Positions 25,961-35,488 of a DNA stretch of 64,000 bases are shown here, piece after piece. The notes beneath the pieces are model-generated. The model was given only the letters and a program-made list of their open reading frames with translations. It made no database searches and had not been told where the DNA came from. The first letter of the stretch is position 1, and each line of letters starts with the position of its first letter. Origin of the DNA: Bacteroidia bacterium (GTDB lineage Bacteria; Bacteroidota; Bacteroidia; Flavobacteriales; Flavobacteriaceae); the NCBI GenBank assembly GCA_030427585.1, contig JAUIBW010000010.1, positions 95,332 through 159,331 of the forward strand, read 5' to 3'. A program made the position numbers and the translations under genes.

Positions 25961-25989
25961 AAAAATCCCGCTTCATTAGAAGCAGGATT
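25961..25989 (-). terminator. Terminator of the pyruvate dehydrogenase genes
   Basis: On the minus strand AATCCTGCTTC pairs with GAAGCGGGATT (one mismatch, 4-base loop), followed by TTTTT. It closes the E1 alpha-E2 unit. Confidence 0.75.
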
Positions 25990-26016
25990 GAATATGAATA
26001 TTATACTAGCAGTCAT

Positions 26017-27627
26017 CTACGCAAGCATAGTAACCGGATTTTCAAGATACTGTTTTAACGTTTGTAAAAACTGGGCTCCTGTTGCTCCATCTACAGTTCT
26101 GTGATCACAAGCTAAGGTCACTTTCATTGTATTACCAACTACGATCTGACCATCTTTAACAACTGGTTTTTCTACAATTGCACCAACCGAAAGTATAGCC
26201 GAATTAGGTTGATTAATGATAGAAGTAAATTCCTGAATTCCAAACATCCCTAGATTGGATACCGTAAATGTACTACCACTCATTTCTTGCGGAGTTAATT
26301 TTTTGTTACGGGCTCTACCTGCCAAATCTTTAACCTTAGCCCCTATCTGCGTAAGAGACATCTGATCTGTAAAAGGTAAAACAGGAACTACCAATCCATC
26401 TGGTACCGCTACAGCAACCCCAACATTAATGTGCTTAGCATATCTGGTCGCTACATCTGTCCACTGCGTATTAACCTGCGGATGTTTACGAAGTGCCAAT
26501 GCACAAGCTTTAACTACCATATCATTAAAAGATACTTTAACATCTGGTAATTCATTAATCCTCTTACGCGATGTCATTGCATTTTCCATATTTACCTCGA
26601 TGGTAAGGTAGTAGTGTGGCGCATTAAATTTTGAAGCCGAAAGACTTTTTGCAATAGCTTTACGCATTTGCGAATTTTTCACTTCTTCAAAACTTTCTTC
26701 TCCTGCTGGAGTATATGTTTGTATTACAGGAGTAGAAGCTGTTTCTTTAACCGGTTGTGATGTACTATCACTAGTTGCTACAGAAGGTGTAAATGATTCT
26801 ACATCTTTCTTAACAACACGCCCATTTTCGCCTGTTCCTTTTACCAGAGAAAGGTCTATTCCTTTATCTGCTGCTATTTTTTTTGCTAACGGAGAAGCAA
26901 ATATTCGTCCTCCCGATGTTCCATTTCTTTCTGCAGTTGCAACTGTCGTTTCTACTTTTTCTTCTTTTGCAGGTGTAGCTTCTTGTACTGCTCCTGTTGC
27001 AGGAACGCCATCTTTAAGTGCAGATACATCTGTTCCTACAGGGCCAATTATTGCCAATAAAACATCTACCGGAGCAGTTTGTCCTTCTTCTATTCCAATA
27101 TGCAACAAGGTTCCGTTATAGAATGACTCAAACTCCATAGTAGCCTTATCTGTCTCTATTTCGGCTAGAATATCCCCTTCTTCAACAGTATCACCTACTT
27201 TTTTTAACCAGGTAGCTACGGTTCCTTCTTCCATTGTATCACTAAGACGAGGCATAGTAATAATCTCTACGCCATCAGGAATGGTAGTAGTTTGATTAGA
27301 AACGGGGGCTGATTCTTCAGCTTTTTCCTCTTTTACCGATTCTGTATTAGGTGCTGTATTTCCGTTTAATAGATCAGAAATATCTTCATTTTCTTCTCCG
27401 ATAATTGCGAGTAATTGATCTACCGGAGCTGTCTCGCCTTCTTCAATCCCTACATGAAGCAGTGTTCCTTCATAAAAGGACTCAAACTCCATTGTCGCTT
27501 TATCTGTTTCTATTTCAGCAAGGATATCTCCTTCACTTATTTTATCTCCTTTTTTAACAAGCCACTTCGCAACCACTCCTTCTTCCATGGTATCGCTCAA
27601 TCGCGGCATATTAATTACTGTAGCCAT
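26017..27627 (-). CDS. pdhC: Pyruvate dehydrogenase E2, dihydrolipoamide acetyltransferase
   Basis: 536 residues. Two N-terminal lipoyl domains each carry the lipoylated Lys motif EIETDKATMEFES (about residues 35-50 and 160-175), joined by Ala/Pro/Glu-rich linkers. Next comes the E1/E3-binding domain (ASPLAKKIAADKGIDLSLVK) and then the ~230-residue catalytic domain, with the active His in DHRTVDGATGAQFL. It moves the acetyl group from pyruvate to CoA. It lies 3 bp after E1 alpha. No E1 beta or E3 gene is in the window. Confidence 0.95.
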   Translation of the reverse strand: MATVINMPRLSDTMEEGVVAKWLVKKGDKISEGDILAEIETDKATMEFESFYEGTLLHVGIEEGETAPVDQLLAIIGEENEDISDLLNGNTAPNTESVKEEKAEESAPVSNQTTTIPDGVEIITMPRLSDTMEEGTVATWLKKVGDTVEEGDILAEIETDKATMEFESFYNGTLLHIGIEEGQTAPVDVLLAIIGPVGTDVSALKDGVPATGAVQEATPAKEEKVETTVATAERNGTSGGRIFASPLAKKIAADKGIDLSLVKGTGENGRVVKKDVESFTPSVATSDSTSQPVKETASTPVIQTYTPAGEESFEEVKNSQMRKAIAKSLSASKFNAPHYYLTIEVNMENAMTSRKRINELPDVKVSFNDMVVKACALALRKHPQVNTQWTDVATRYAKHINVGVAVAVPDGLVVPVLPFTDQMSLTQIGAKVKDLAGRARNKKLTPQEMSGSTFTVSNLGMFGIQEFTSIINQPNSAILSVGAIVEKPVVKDGQIVVGNTMKVTLACDHRTVDGATGAQFLQTLKQYLENPVTMLA

Positions 27628-27630
27628 AAT

Positions 27631-28632
27631 CTATTGTGGTTTGTGTGGTAAAAATGGATAATTATCCTGTTCGTATACAACGTCATACATCACATTCTTC
27701 TCTGGGAATGGTGATTCTTCGGCAAATTTTTGACATTCTGCCACTCTATCTTTTACTCGTTTATCTATTACTGCAATTTCTTCATCGGTAGCATATTTTT
27801 TATCTTTAATAATATCCAAAACCTGAGTAATCGGATCTATTTTTTGATATTCTGCCACCTCTTCTTTGGTACGATATTTTTGTGCATCACTCATAGAATG
27901 CCCTCTATATCTATATGTTTTCAGTTCTAAAAATGTTGGTCCACCACCAGTTCTTGCTCTGGTAATTGCTTCATCCATTGCTTCGGCAACTTTTATTGGA
28001 TTCATTGCATCTACTGGTCCACATGGCATTTCGTACCCTAATCCCAACTTCCATATATCTGGATGATTAGCTGTTCTTTCTACAGATGTTCCCATTGCAT
28101 AACCGTTATTTTCTACACAAAACACTACTGGTAAATTCCAAAGCATTGCTAAGTTAAACGTCTCATGCAATGATCCCTGTCTGGTAGCTCCATCACCCAT
28201 AAAAGTTAGTGTAACCGAGTCTCTTTTATTATACTTATCTGCAAATGCTAAACCTGCTCCCAAAGGGATTTGTCCACCAACAATTCCATGTCCTCCATAG
28301 AATCGATGTTCTTTAGAGAAAATATGCATTGATCCTCCTAAACCTTGAGAAGTACCGGTACCTTTACCATATAATTCTGCCATTACTCGCTTTGGGTCAA
28401 CACCCATGCCAATAGGCTGCACATGATTACGATATGCAGTAATCATACGATCTTTGGTAAGATCCATAGCATGTAAAGCTCCCGCCAAAATTGCTTCCTG
28501 ACCATTGTATAAGTGTAAAAAACCTCTTACTTTTTGTTGAATATAAACTTGAGCTAACTTATCCTCGAATTTTCTCCAGAAAAGCATTTCTTCGTACCAA
28601 TTTAGGTAAACATCTTTGGTTATCTTTTTCAT
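27631..28632 (-). CDS. pdhA: Pyruvate dehydrogenase E1, alpha subunit
   Basis: 333 residues, typical. The thiamine diphosphate motif is GDGATRQGSLHETFNLAMLW through ENNGYAMGTS, and the phosphorylation-loop-like YRYRGHSMSD is present. It decarboxylates pyruvate with the beta subunit, which is not in this window. The order porV, cdd, pdhA, E2 is the usual flavobacterial arrangement. Confidence 0.95.
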   Translation of the reverse strand: MKKITKDVYLNWYEEMLFWRKFEDKLAQVYIQQKVRGFLHLYNGQEAILAGALHAMDLTKDRMITAYRNHVQPIGMGVDPKRVMAELYGKGTGTSQGLGGSMHIFSKEHRFYGGHGIVGGQIPLGAGLAFADKYNKRDSVTLTFMGDGATRQGSLHETFNLAMLWNLPVVFCVENNGYAMGTSVERTANHPDIWKLGLGYEMPCGPVDAMNPIKVAEAMDEAITRARTGGGPTFLELKTYRYRGHSMSDAQKYRTKEEVAEYQKIDPITQVLDIIKDKKYATDEEIAVIDKRVKDRVAECQKFAEESPFPEKNVMYDVVYEQDNYPFLPHKPQ

Positions 28633-28779
28633 TTAGTTGTACTGATGTATGTCTAAAAAACTAGCTACAAAACTAGTCATTATTTAATTTTTTCTCTTAT
28701 TTTTTAAGAGAACGAAAAACAAAAATAACATATTCGAAATTAAGGAAAAAGGAGTTTGCAGATAAAATCAACGAAAACG

Positions 28780-29262
28780 TTATAAATATGAATTATCAAA
28801 AATAAGTGGTAATATATTAGACAAAGAAGGTGATTTAACCACTTTTCCTGTTTCTCCCATAAAATAAATAGCTATTGGTATATTTTGTTTTACCTCATAT
28901 TCTGCTATCGCTTGTCTACAGGCACCACAAGGAGGTGTAGGGGTTAGTAATTGATATTTTAAAGATTTAGCAGAAAGTGCCATAGTAATAACAGGAACCT
29001 CTGGAAAATTAGCTCCGGCATAATATATAGCTGTACGTTCTGCACACAGCCCTGAAGGATAGCAGGCATTTTCTTGGTTATTTCCTAAAACTACCTCTCC
29101 ATTCTCTAATAAAAGTGCAGCTCCAACTAAAAACTCAGAATAAGGAGCATATGCCTTATCTCTAATTGCAATAGATTGCTGCATCAATTCCTGAATATTT
29201 TCTGGTAACTCATCAAATGAATCATATACCTGTAAGACAGATTTTATTTCTATTTCTTTCAC
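28780..29262 (-). CDS. cdd: Cytidine deaminase
   Basis: 160 residues. The zinc and catalytic motifs are CAERTAIY (Cys and the proton-shuttling Glu) and PCGACRQAI (two Cys), with the substrate segment AYAPYSEFLVGAAL. It turns cytidine into uridine in pyrimidine salvage. The N-terminal extension of about 25 residues is common in flavobacteria. It follows porV across a 237-bp spacer with a terminator. Confidence 0.94.
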   Translation of the reverse strand: MKEIEIKSVLQVYDSFDELPENIQELMQQSIAIRDKAYAPYSEFLVGAALLLENGEVVLGNNQENACYPSGLCAERTAIYYAGANFPEVPVITMALSAKSLKYQLLTPTPPCGACRQAIAEYEVKQNIPIAIYFMGETGKVVKSPSLSNILPLIFDNSYL

Positions 29263-29432
29263 ACGTTTAAATTTTAGTAATTTCTTAATGCTCGTTTCAT
29301 GCGTCTATTAATATTGCTTTCTAACTCTTCATACAGTATTATTTGGTCACACAGCCTTCAAACACCCTACAAAGCATATCGTATTCCTAAATTTGAACTA
29401 CAAATAAAAGTATTACAATGTACTATAAACAA

Positions 29433-29466
29433 AAAAAGTATCAAACCCTTCGGCTTGATACTTTTT
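29433..29466 (-). terminator. Terminator after porV
   Basis: 12-bp stem AAAAAGTATCAA (29433-29444) with TTGATACTTTTT (29455-29466), loop with a CTTCGG core. T's flank both sides. Confidence 0.85.
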
Positions 29467-29499
29467 ATATTAGTATAGTATATCTTCTAGTCGTAATAT

Positions 29500-30669
29500 T
29501 TAGTCGTAATATTCGTCTCCAAAATTAAAGGAAAGGCCAAAACGCAGTGTTCCTTCTAGCGGGCTTCTAACTTTAGAAGTAGAAAATAAATAAGATATAT
29601 CTAAGTTTACAATATTATATCTGAAACCTGCACCTAGAGATAGGAACTTACGCGCTCCTTTTTCTTCAGATTCATTAAAGTACCCTGCTCTAAAAGCAAA
29701 TACATCACGATACATATATTCTGCACCTAATGCCCAGGTAATTTCTTTTAATTCTTCGCTAAACCCATCTGGCGCATCTCCCCAAGAAGAAAAAATAGAT
29801 CCAAATGCACTTTTATCATTATACTCATCATTTGCAGCCTGCTGCTCTTCTGCTGTAATATCACCATCACCATTAGTATCTGGGTCTAATGGAGTTGGCA
29901 CGAGTAATTTACTAAATTCTAACGAGGGTGTAATTCGATTATCCTCATTAAGAATAAAATCGAATGCAGCTCCTAATCTAAAATTAGTAGGAATAAAGTT
30001 TTCTTGACCTGCATCGTCATATTTTATTTTTGGGCCTATATTAGAAATTGTAGCTCCTGCTCTCCATCTACCGTTAAAAGAATTAAAAGCAATCTCATCA
30101 CTTCTATAAAAACCAGCGATATCTACACCAAAACTTCCTGCTGCACTAGCATCTGCTCCCAGACCTTGTAGTCTAAGGTCAGAACGTAGGTAACGACCCG
30201 CTACAGCCATAGAGAACCGATCACTAAGTTTTAACGCATATGAAACATCAAGTGTTAATTCATTTGGTTTTTGAACATTAGGCTCATCATTAGGTCCTTG
30301 TCTAAACTCTATATCTCCTAAGCTAAAATATCTAAAACTCGCTGCTACAGCACTTCGCTCATTAAGACGATTATAATAATTTACATTCCCCAAGAATATG
30401 TCATTAACCAGATTACTTAAATAAGGAGTATAGTTAACACCAACCCCTTGCTTATTTTTAATGAATGCATATTTAGCTGGATTCCATTGTTGTGAAAATG
30501 CATCTGGAGACGTAGCAACCCCCTGATCTGCTAAACCAGCCGCTCTTGCATCTGCAGCTATTAATAAAAAGGGAGTAGCAGTTGTTATTGCTCTGTTTTG
30601 TTCCTGAGCCTGAGTTTTAAAAGTAAAAACTGTAACACACAATAGGCTAAGGGTTAATAATCTTTTCAT
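29500..30669 (-). CDS. porV: PorV, type IX secretion outer-membrane shuttle protein
   Basis: 389 residues with a signal peptide (LLCVTVFTFKTQAQ). It is a FadL-like 14-strand barrel that carries cargo from the type IX channel to the attachment complex. The PorV/LptO N-terminal segment TTATPFLLIAADARAAGLAD is diagnostic, as is DAFSQQWNPAKYAF. An EF-hand-type loop sits at residues 264-275. It is upstream of cdd and pdhA, as in other flavobacteria, and divergent from gldJ. The usual porU gene is absent between them. Confidence 0.93.
   Translation of the reverse strand: MKRLLTLSLLCVTVFTFKTQAQEQNRAITTATPFLLIAADARAAGLADQGVATSPDAFSQQWNPAKYAFIKNKQGVGVNYTPYLSNLVNDIFLGNVNYYNRLNERSAVAASFRYFSLGDIEFRQGPNDEPNVQKPNELTLDVSYALKLSDRFSMAVAGRYLRSDLRLQGLGADASAAGSFGVDIAGFYRSDEIAFNSFNGRWRAGATISNIGPKIKYDDAGQENFIPTNFRLGAAFDFILNEDNRITPSLEFSKLLVPTPLDPDTNGDGDITAEEQQAANDEYNDKSAFGSIFSSWGDAPDGFSEELKEITWALGAEYMYRDVFAFRAGYFNESEEKGARKFLSLGAGFRYNIVNLDISYLFSTSKVRSPLEGTLRFGLSFNFGDEYYD
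29845..29880 (-). other. EF-hand-like calcium loop encoded inside porV
   Basis: Residues 264-275 read DTNGDGDITAEE, fitting the 12-position EF-hand loop (acidic or amide at 1, 3 and 5, Gly 6, Ile 8, Glu 12). It lies in an insert between predicted barrel strands, so it would face the medium. Binding is inferred. Confidence 0.6.
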
Positions 30670-31187
30670 ATCCTTTAAAAATTGAGTTTGACAAATATAT
30701 AGTTATTTAGTTACTTAAGAATAGTGAGTTCTTAATTTTTTTAAGTTGATGGTTTATAAACGCTGATTTTAAGGATATCTTATATTTCATTTTATTTTCC
30801 GTGATTAATTTTTATTAAAACACTCTAAATACATGCTCTCTATTTATTCGTAAGTTTTTAAATTTCAACTAATTGACAACCTCATCTCTTTACAAAATTG
30901 CTTATCATAAAAACGTGAACATAATGTTAAAAAATTAATCTATTTAACATTATGTTAAGAGGTTAGTTTTTTACTAAAAAAATTAGCAGTATGTTTTTTT
31001 TAAATATTTTAAATTTCTTGTTTTTATTACATCATAAATAATAAACTCGCAAATATTGCGTTAAACCAGAGTCGTTATAAATTCATAAAAAAATGTGAAT
31101 TGATAATATTTTGAAAAAATTAGGGTAATTTTAACGTTTATTATTTATATTGCAAGCCCTAATTTCTACTTAAACGAACTTAAGATT
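30670..31187. other. Divergent spacer between porV and gldJ
   Basis: 518 bp, extremely A/T-rich. It holds the paired palindromes at 30918-30956 and presumably promoters for both genes (a TATATTGC box lies at 31147-31154 before gldJ). I see no coding frame and no remnant of porU. Confidence 0.6.
30918..30956. promoter_or_regulatory. Paired palindromes midway between porV and gldJ
   Basis: AACATAATGTTAAA (30918-30931) and TTTAACATTATGTT (30943-30956) are a perfect 14-bp inverted repeat. Each arm also contains an 11-bp palindrome AACATWATGTT. The centre is about 230-270 bp from both start codons. It could be a two-site operator or a hairpin. Confidence 0.5.
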
Positions 31188-32864
31188 ATGAAAAACGCGT
31201 TTATTTTTAAGTCGCTAATGGCACTTTTCATTAGTGTTTTACTGTTTAGTTGTTCTAAGAACGATTATGGGAGCAGTTCTAGAGCCACAGGTTGGAAATA
31301 CAATTCCAAAGATGGTGGATTTCAAGTACAGACAAATTATAAAGAACAAGAAACTGGTCCTGGTTTAGTGTTTATTGAAGGAGGTACATTTACTATGGGA
31401 CGTGTACAAGATGATGTAATGCATGATTGGAACAACACTCCAACTCAGCAACACGTTCAATCCTTTTATATGGATGAAACCGAAGTTACCAATGTAATGT
31501 ATTTAGAATACCTTGATTGGTTAAAAGGAGTATACCCTCCTACAGAACCAAAATATAGAAATATATATTATGGTGCTCTTCCTGACACTTTAGTTTGGAG
31601 AAATCGACTTGGTTTTAATGAAATGATGACCAATAACTATTTACGTCACCCTGCGTATGCTAATTACCCTGTTGTAGGGGTAAATTGGATTCAAGCAATA
31701 GAGTTTAGTAATTGGAGAACTAACCGTGTTAATGAAAGAATTCTTGAAGAAGAAGATGTAATTAAAAAGAATGCTCCTTTTGAAGATGTTTCTGCAGAAA
31801 GTACTTTTGACACAGACACCTATTTAAATGCTCCTTCGCAAACATACGGAGGTAATGACGAGGCAATAAGAGGGGGTAGAGCTTCAGAGAAATATGAAAA
31901 AAAGAATGACTCTACAGGACTATATATACAACGCAAAGACGGATTACTTTTACCCAAGTACAGACTTCCAACTGAAGCTGAATGGGAATATGCAGCTTTA
32001 GGCTTAGTAGAAATTAGAAGTTATAATATCTATAGAGGTAGAAAAAAATATCCATGGACTGGAAAATATACACGTTCTGGAAAAAGAAGAACTCGTGGAG
32101 ACCAATTAGCTAACTTTAAGCAAGGTGATGGCGATTATGGTGGAATCGCTGGATGGAGTGATGATGGTGCAGATATTACTGCTCCTGTAAAATCTTACAA
32201 TCCCAATGATTATGGCTTATATGATATGGCTGGAAATGTTGCAGAATGGGTAGCCGATGTTTATAGACCTATTGTAGATGATGAATACAATGATTTTAAC
32301 TACTATAGAGGGAATGTATATACCAAAAATGCTATCAATCCTGATGGAACTGTAAAAATTGTTATGACAGATTCTATAGTATACGATACCCTTAGTAATG
32401 GTAAAATTATAGCTCGAGTATTACCTGGTGGAATTTTACAAGTTCCTGTTGATGAGCAGGAAACATACATGAGAACTAATTTTACTGATAGTGATAACAG
32501 AAACTATAGGGATGGTGATAAAAGCTCTTCTAGATATTACGAAGGATTTCAAGATCAAGCTACGCCTAACAGAAGAATGTATAACGCACCTATTCATTAT
32601 GTAGGGCCAAATGCAGAGGATAGCACAAAAATGGATAGAAGGTACGATGAGTCTAGTAAGAGAACCACTATTGTTGATGATGAAGTACGTGTGTATAAAG
32701 GTGGTTCCTGGAAAGACAGAGCCTATTGGTTAGATCCTGCACAAAGAAGGTTCTTGCCACAAGATATGGCCACCGATTATATTGGTTTCAGAAATGCAAT
32801 GTCTCGTGTTGGTACTAAAGCCAGAAAGAAAAAAACACCAAGACACCAGAAACCAAAAGGATAA
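31188..32864 (+). CDS. gldJ: Gliding motility lipoprotein GldJ
   Basis: 558 residues. The lipoprotein signal ends in LLFSCSKNDYG. The body is a formylglycine-generating-enzyme/sulfatase-modifying (SUMF1-like) fold: FIEGGTFTMGRVQDD, FYMDETEVTNVMYLEYLDW, YRLPTEAEWEYAALG, YDMAGNVAEWVADV and VYKGGSWKDRAYWL. In flavobacteria GldJ is needed for gliding and for stability of the motor protein GldK. An extra ~120-residue stretch sits between the AGNVAEW and GGSW motifs, normal for GldJ. It is closed by a terminator. Confidence 0.95.
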   Translation: MKNAFIFKSLMALFISVLLFSCSKNDYGSSSRATGWKYNSKDGGFQVQTNYKEQETGPGLVFIEGGTFTMGRVQDDVMHDWNNTPTQQHVQSFYMDETEVTNVMYLEYLDWLKGVYPPTEPKYRNIYYGALPDTLVWRNRLGFNEMMTNNYLRHPAYANYPVVGVNWIQAIEFSNWRTNRVNERILEEEDVIKKNAPFEDVSAESTFDTDTYLNAPSQTYGGNDEAIRGGRASEKYEKKNDSTGLYIQRKDGLLLPKYRLPTEAEWEYAALGLVEIRSYNIYRGRKKYPWTGKYTRSGKRRTRGDQLANFKQGDGDYGGIAGWSDDGADITAPVKSYNPNDYGLYDMAGNVAEWVADVYRPIVDDEYNDFNYYRGNVYTKNAINPDGTVKIVMTDSIVYDTLSNGKIIARVLPGGILQVPVDEQETYMRTNFTDSDNRNYRDGDKSSSRYYEGFQDQATPNRRMYNAPIHYVGPNAEDSTKMDRRYDESSKRTTIVDDEVRVYKGGSWKDRAYWLDPAQRRFLPQDMATDYIGFRNAMSRVGTKARKKKTPRHQKPKG

Positions 32865-32900
32865 TAGTTTAAAAATTTAATTAAAGTTCGTTATAAATAC

Positions 32901-32932
32901 AAAAGCCCTGTACATACCTGTCAGGGCTTTTT
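32901..32932 (+). terminator. Terminator after gldJ
   Basis: 10-bp stem AAAAGCCCTG (32901-32910) with CAGGGCTTTT (32922-32931), then T. It precedes murF by 16 bp. Confidence 0.87.
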
Positions 32933-32947
32933 AATATCATCTAATTA

Positions 32948-34225
32948 ATGACCACCACCCAAATACATCAATTATTCCTAGCCAGCAATGGTGTATGTAC
33001 AGATACCCGAAAAATAAAGCCTAATGTCATTTTTTTTGCTTTAAAGGGAGAAAAATTTAACGGAAACACATATGCACAAAAAGCCCTAGAGCATGGAGCA
33101 ATGTATGCAATAATTGATGAAGAAGCCTATAAAACTACAGAAAAGCATATTCTTGTAGATAATGTTCTACAAACACTACAAGACTTAGCTTCGTTCCATC
33201 GCAAGTATTTAAATATTCCTATAATTGCTTTAACTGGGAGCAATGGAAAAACCACCACAAAAGAATTAATCAACAGTGTGCTTTCTTCTTCTTTTAGGAC
33301 CACTGCAACGGTAGGCAATCTCAATAATCACATTGGAGTCCCTCTTACACTTTTATCAATGACAAAGGAAACTCAAATAGGAATTGTAGAAATGGGAGCC
33401 AATCACCTTAAAGAAATTGCACTTTTATGCTCTATAGCCACGCCAGACTATGGATATATTACCAATATTGGCAAAGCTCACTTGGAAGGTTTTGGAAGTA
33501 TAGAAGGTGTTTTAAAAGGAAAAACAGAACTTTATGATTACTTAAAAAAGCATAGTAAATTAGTTTTTCTTAATCTTGAAGACAAAAAACTGGTTAATGC
33601 ATCTTCTGGAATGAAAACATACAGTTTTTCACAATCTGGCACTAGTGATGTAATTATTAAATTGACAGGTACTGATCCTAATGTAATTGTTTCTTATCAA
33701 AATAATACCATATATAGTAATTTAATAGGGCAGTACAACTTTATAAATATTGCAGCTGCTATAGCTATTGGGTCTCATTTCAACATTAGTTTAGATAAGA
33801 TCAAACATGCAATAGAATCCTATACGCCTACAAATAATCGTTCACAAATCATTAAAAAGGGGGATCATACCATTATTCTAGACGCCTATAATGCAAATCC
33901 ATCAAGCATGGAAGCTGCTATCTATAATTTCGTTCAATTACAATATAACACTAAAATTGTGTTTTTAGGAGATATGTTCGAATTGGGTAATGATGCTGCT
34001 TTAGAGCATCAAAAAATAACAGACCAGATAAGTAATACAAAAACAGAGGAAATATATTTAATCGGAAATCATTTTTTTGCTACTAAATGTACTAATCCTC
34101 GTGTTCATAAATTTAAATCTTACGAAGATCTTGAGACCAACTGGACTCTAAAAAATCAAAAAGATCTAATTCTAATCAAAGGATCTCGAGGCATGAAGTT
34201 AGAAAGAATCCTCGACCTTCTTTAA
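32948..34225 (+). CDS. murF: UDP-N-acetylmuramoyl-tripeptide--D-alanyl-D-alanine ligase
   Basis: 425 residues. It joins D-Ala-D-Ala to the muropeptide precursor in the cytoplasm. N-terminal domain with the substrate pattern GVCTDTRKIKPNVIFFALKG, ATP loop LTGSNGKTTTKELI, central VEMGANHLKEI, and C-terminal DAYNANPSSMEAAI. It follows gldJ, as in many flavobacteria. It ends tail to tail with, and overlapping by four bases, the DUF2652 gene. Confidence 0.94.
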   Translation: MTTTQIHQLFLASNGVCTDTRKIKPNVIFFALKGEKFNGNTYAQKALEHGAMYAIIDEEAYKTTEKHILVDNVLQTLQDLASFHRKYLNIPIIALTGSNGKTTTKELINSVLSSSFRTTATVGNLNNHIGVPLTLLSMTKETQIGIVEMGANHLKEIALLCSIATPDYGYITNIGKAHLEGFGSIEGVLKGKTELYDYLKKHSKLVFLNLEDKKLVNASSGMKTYSFSQSGTSDVIIKLTGTDPNVIVSYQNNTIYSNLIGQYNFINIAAAIAIGSHFNISLDKIKHAIESYTPTNNRSQIIKKGDHTIILDAYNANPSSMEAAIYNFVQLQYNTKIVFLGDMFELGNDAALEHQKITDQISNTKTEEIYLIGNHFFATKCTNPRVHKFKSYEDLETNWTLKNQKDLILIKGSRGMKLERILDLL

Positions 34226-35307
34226 CTCGTTATAGTATCATTTCTTACAAATGTTTCAAGATTGTCCAAAGATGTTTTTATAGACTTTCTAATGGTTCTT
34301 TTTATCAAAAGAAACAACATCAACTTATGCAGTAGTGATTTTGCTTCGGGATATACTTCTACAGTTAACAAACATCGATTACCGGGCAATGATTTTATAA
34401 CAAAAAATTGATACAATGCATGCAAAGGAGCATCTGTAGTACGCTCTCCATAGACAATCTCACCCACACTTGCTTTCTTGGTTACTGTTGTAAAATTGAG
34501 TCGTTTTCCATCAATTACACAGACATGCTCGGTACCTAACCGATTAACTTCCAAAGGGTTATACTCTAATTTATCGACTCCTTTTGCCCAATAATGTCTA
34601 TAGCTATAATTAGTAATATATTCTAATAATTGCGTCGCAGGAATATCGAATTCTCTCAATAAAACTACGGACGGAGAACATTGAAAACTTACCACTTCTG
34701 GAGTAGCAAAAGGAGTAAGTTTTAAATTGTTTTTATTTATTTCAGAAAATGAATAAACAATTTCTTTGGTATCATAAATATCTTTACCTACTCTAAAACT
34801 GTATAATTTACTCTCATAGTTAGCAGGAAGTCCAATAGCGTTAGTCACTTCATTACTTAGCAAGGCATAGTTATCACTTACAACTGAGTTTTTAAGTAAT
34901 CTATGAGCCTCAATAACTATCTGACCAAAAGGCTTACGTTTATCCTGAACAGTAATAAATTGCAACTCTCCACAATGCACTATAATTTTTAGCTGCAAAT
35001 CAGATGCTGTAGCACATGCGTTACAAGGGCAAACACGATTTTTCTCTAAAAGTTTAAGATGACTATAAAACGTAGTAAACATTGTTTCAATCTGAGCCAG
35101 TAGTTTTTCTTGTGATGGAATTTCATTTTCTTTATAGAAAAACAATGCATCCCCTTCTATCTCTGCCAGTTGTAAACCTTCAGCATTAGCATTAATCAAA
35201 ACCTCTAATAGCTCAGAAATCACATGCTGACTGTGTTCTACCTCGGTATTCTGAACAAAATGTGTAAAACCAGAAATATCAGGTATAAAGAGTAATGAGT
35301 TTGCCAT
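34222..35307 (-). CDS. DUF2652 protein: cyclase-like domain plus SRPBCC-like domain
   Basis: 361 residues. Residues ~1-185 are DUF2652, related to class III nucleotide cyclases (LLFIPDISGFTHFVQNTEVE, then EIEGDALFFYK, the two usual metal-site positions). Residues ~210-350 look like an SRPBCC/START-type cup (PATQLLEYITNYSYRHYWAK, ending in a long amphipathic helix). A Cys-rich CPCNACATAS lies between. Cyclase activity is not proved; several key residues cannot be aligned by eye. No signal peptide. Confidence 0.75.
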   Translation of the reverse strand: MANSLLFIPDISGFTHFVQNTEVEHSQHVISELLEVLINANAEGLQLAEIEGDALFFYKENEIPSQEKLLAQIETMFTTFYSHLKLLEKNRVCPCNACATASDLQLKIIVHCGELQFITVQDKRKPFGQIVIEAHRLLKNSVVSDNYALLSNEVTNAIGLPANYESKLYSFRVGKDIYDTKEIVYSFSEINKNNLKLTPFATPEVVSFQCSPSVVLLREFDIPATQLLEYITNYSYRHYWAKGVDKLEYNPLEVNRLGTEHVCVIDGKRLNFTTVTKKASVGEIVYGERTTDAPLHALYQFFVIKSLPGNRCLLTVEVYPEAKSLLHKLMLFLLIKRTIRKSIKTSLDNLETFVRNDTITS

Positions 35308-35488
35308 TAGAAAACATAATATTTGTTTTGATTAAAAATGATAAAAAAGTATAGTTCTTGTATACTTTTCAGATCATAGACCTACTGTTTTTATACTTAG
35401 GTAGTAGGTATTTTTCTGTATAACTAACAATATACAAATCCTTATTACTCATCAATATATTACATAGATATATTTTACCTCATTCCTT

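Noticed and set aside
28692..28712. TTCTCTTA/TAAGAGAA hairpin between cdd and pdhA as a terminator
   Set aside because: The stem is short and A/T-rich, and on the strand of the genes it is followed by A's, not T's.
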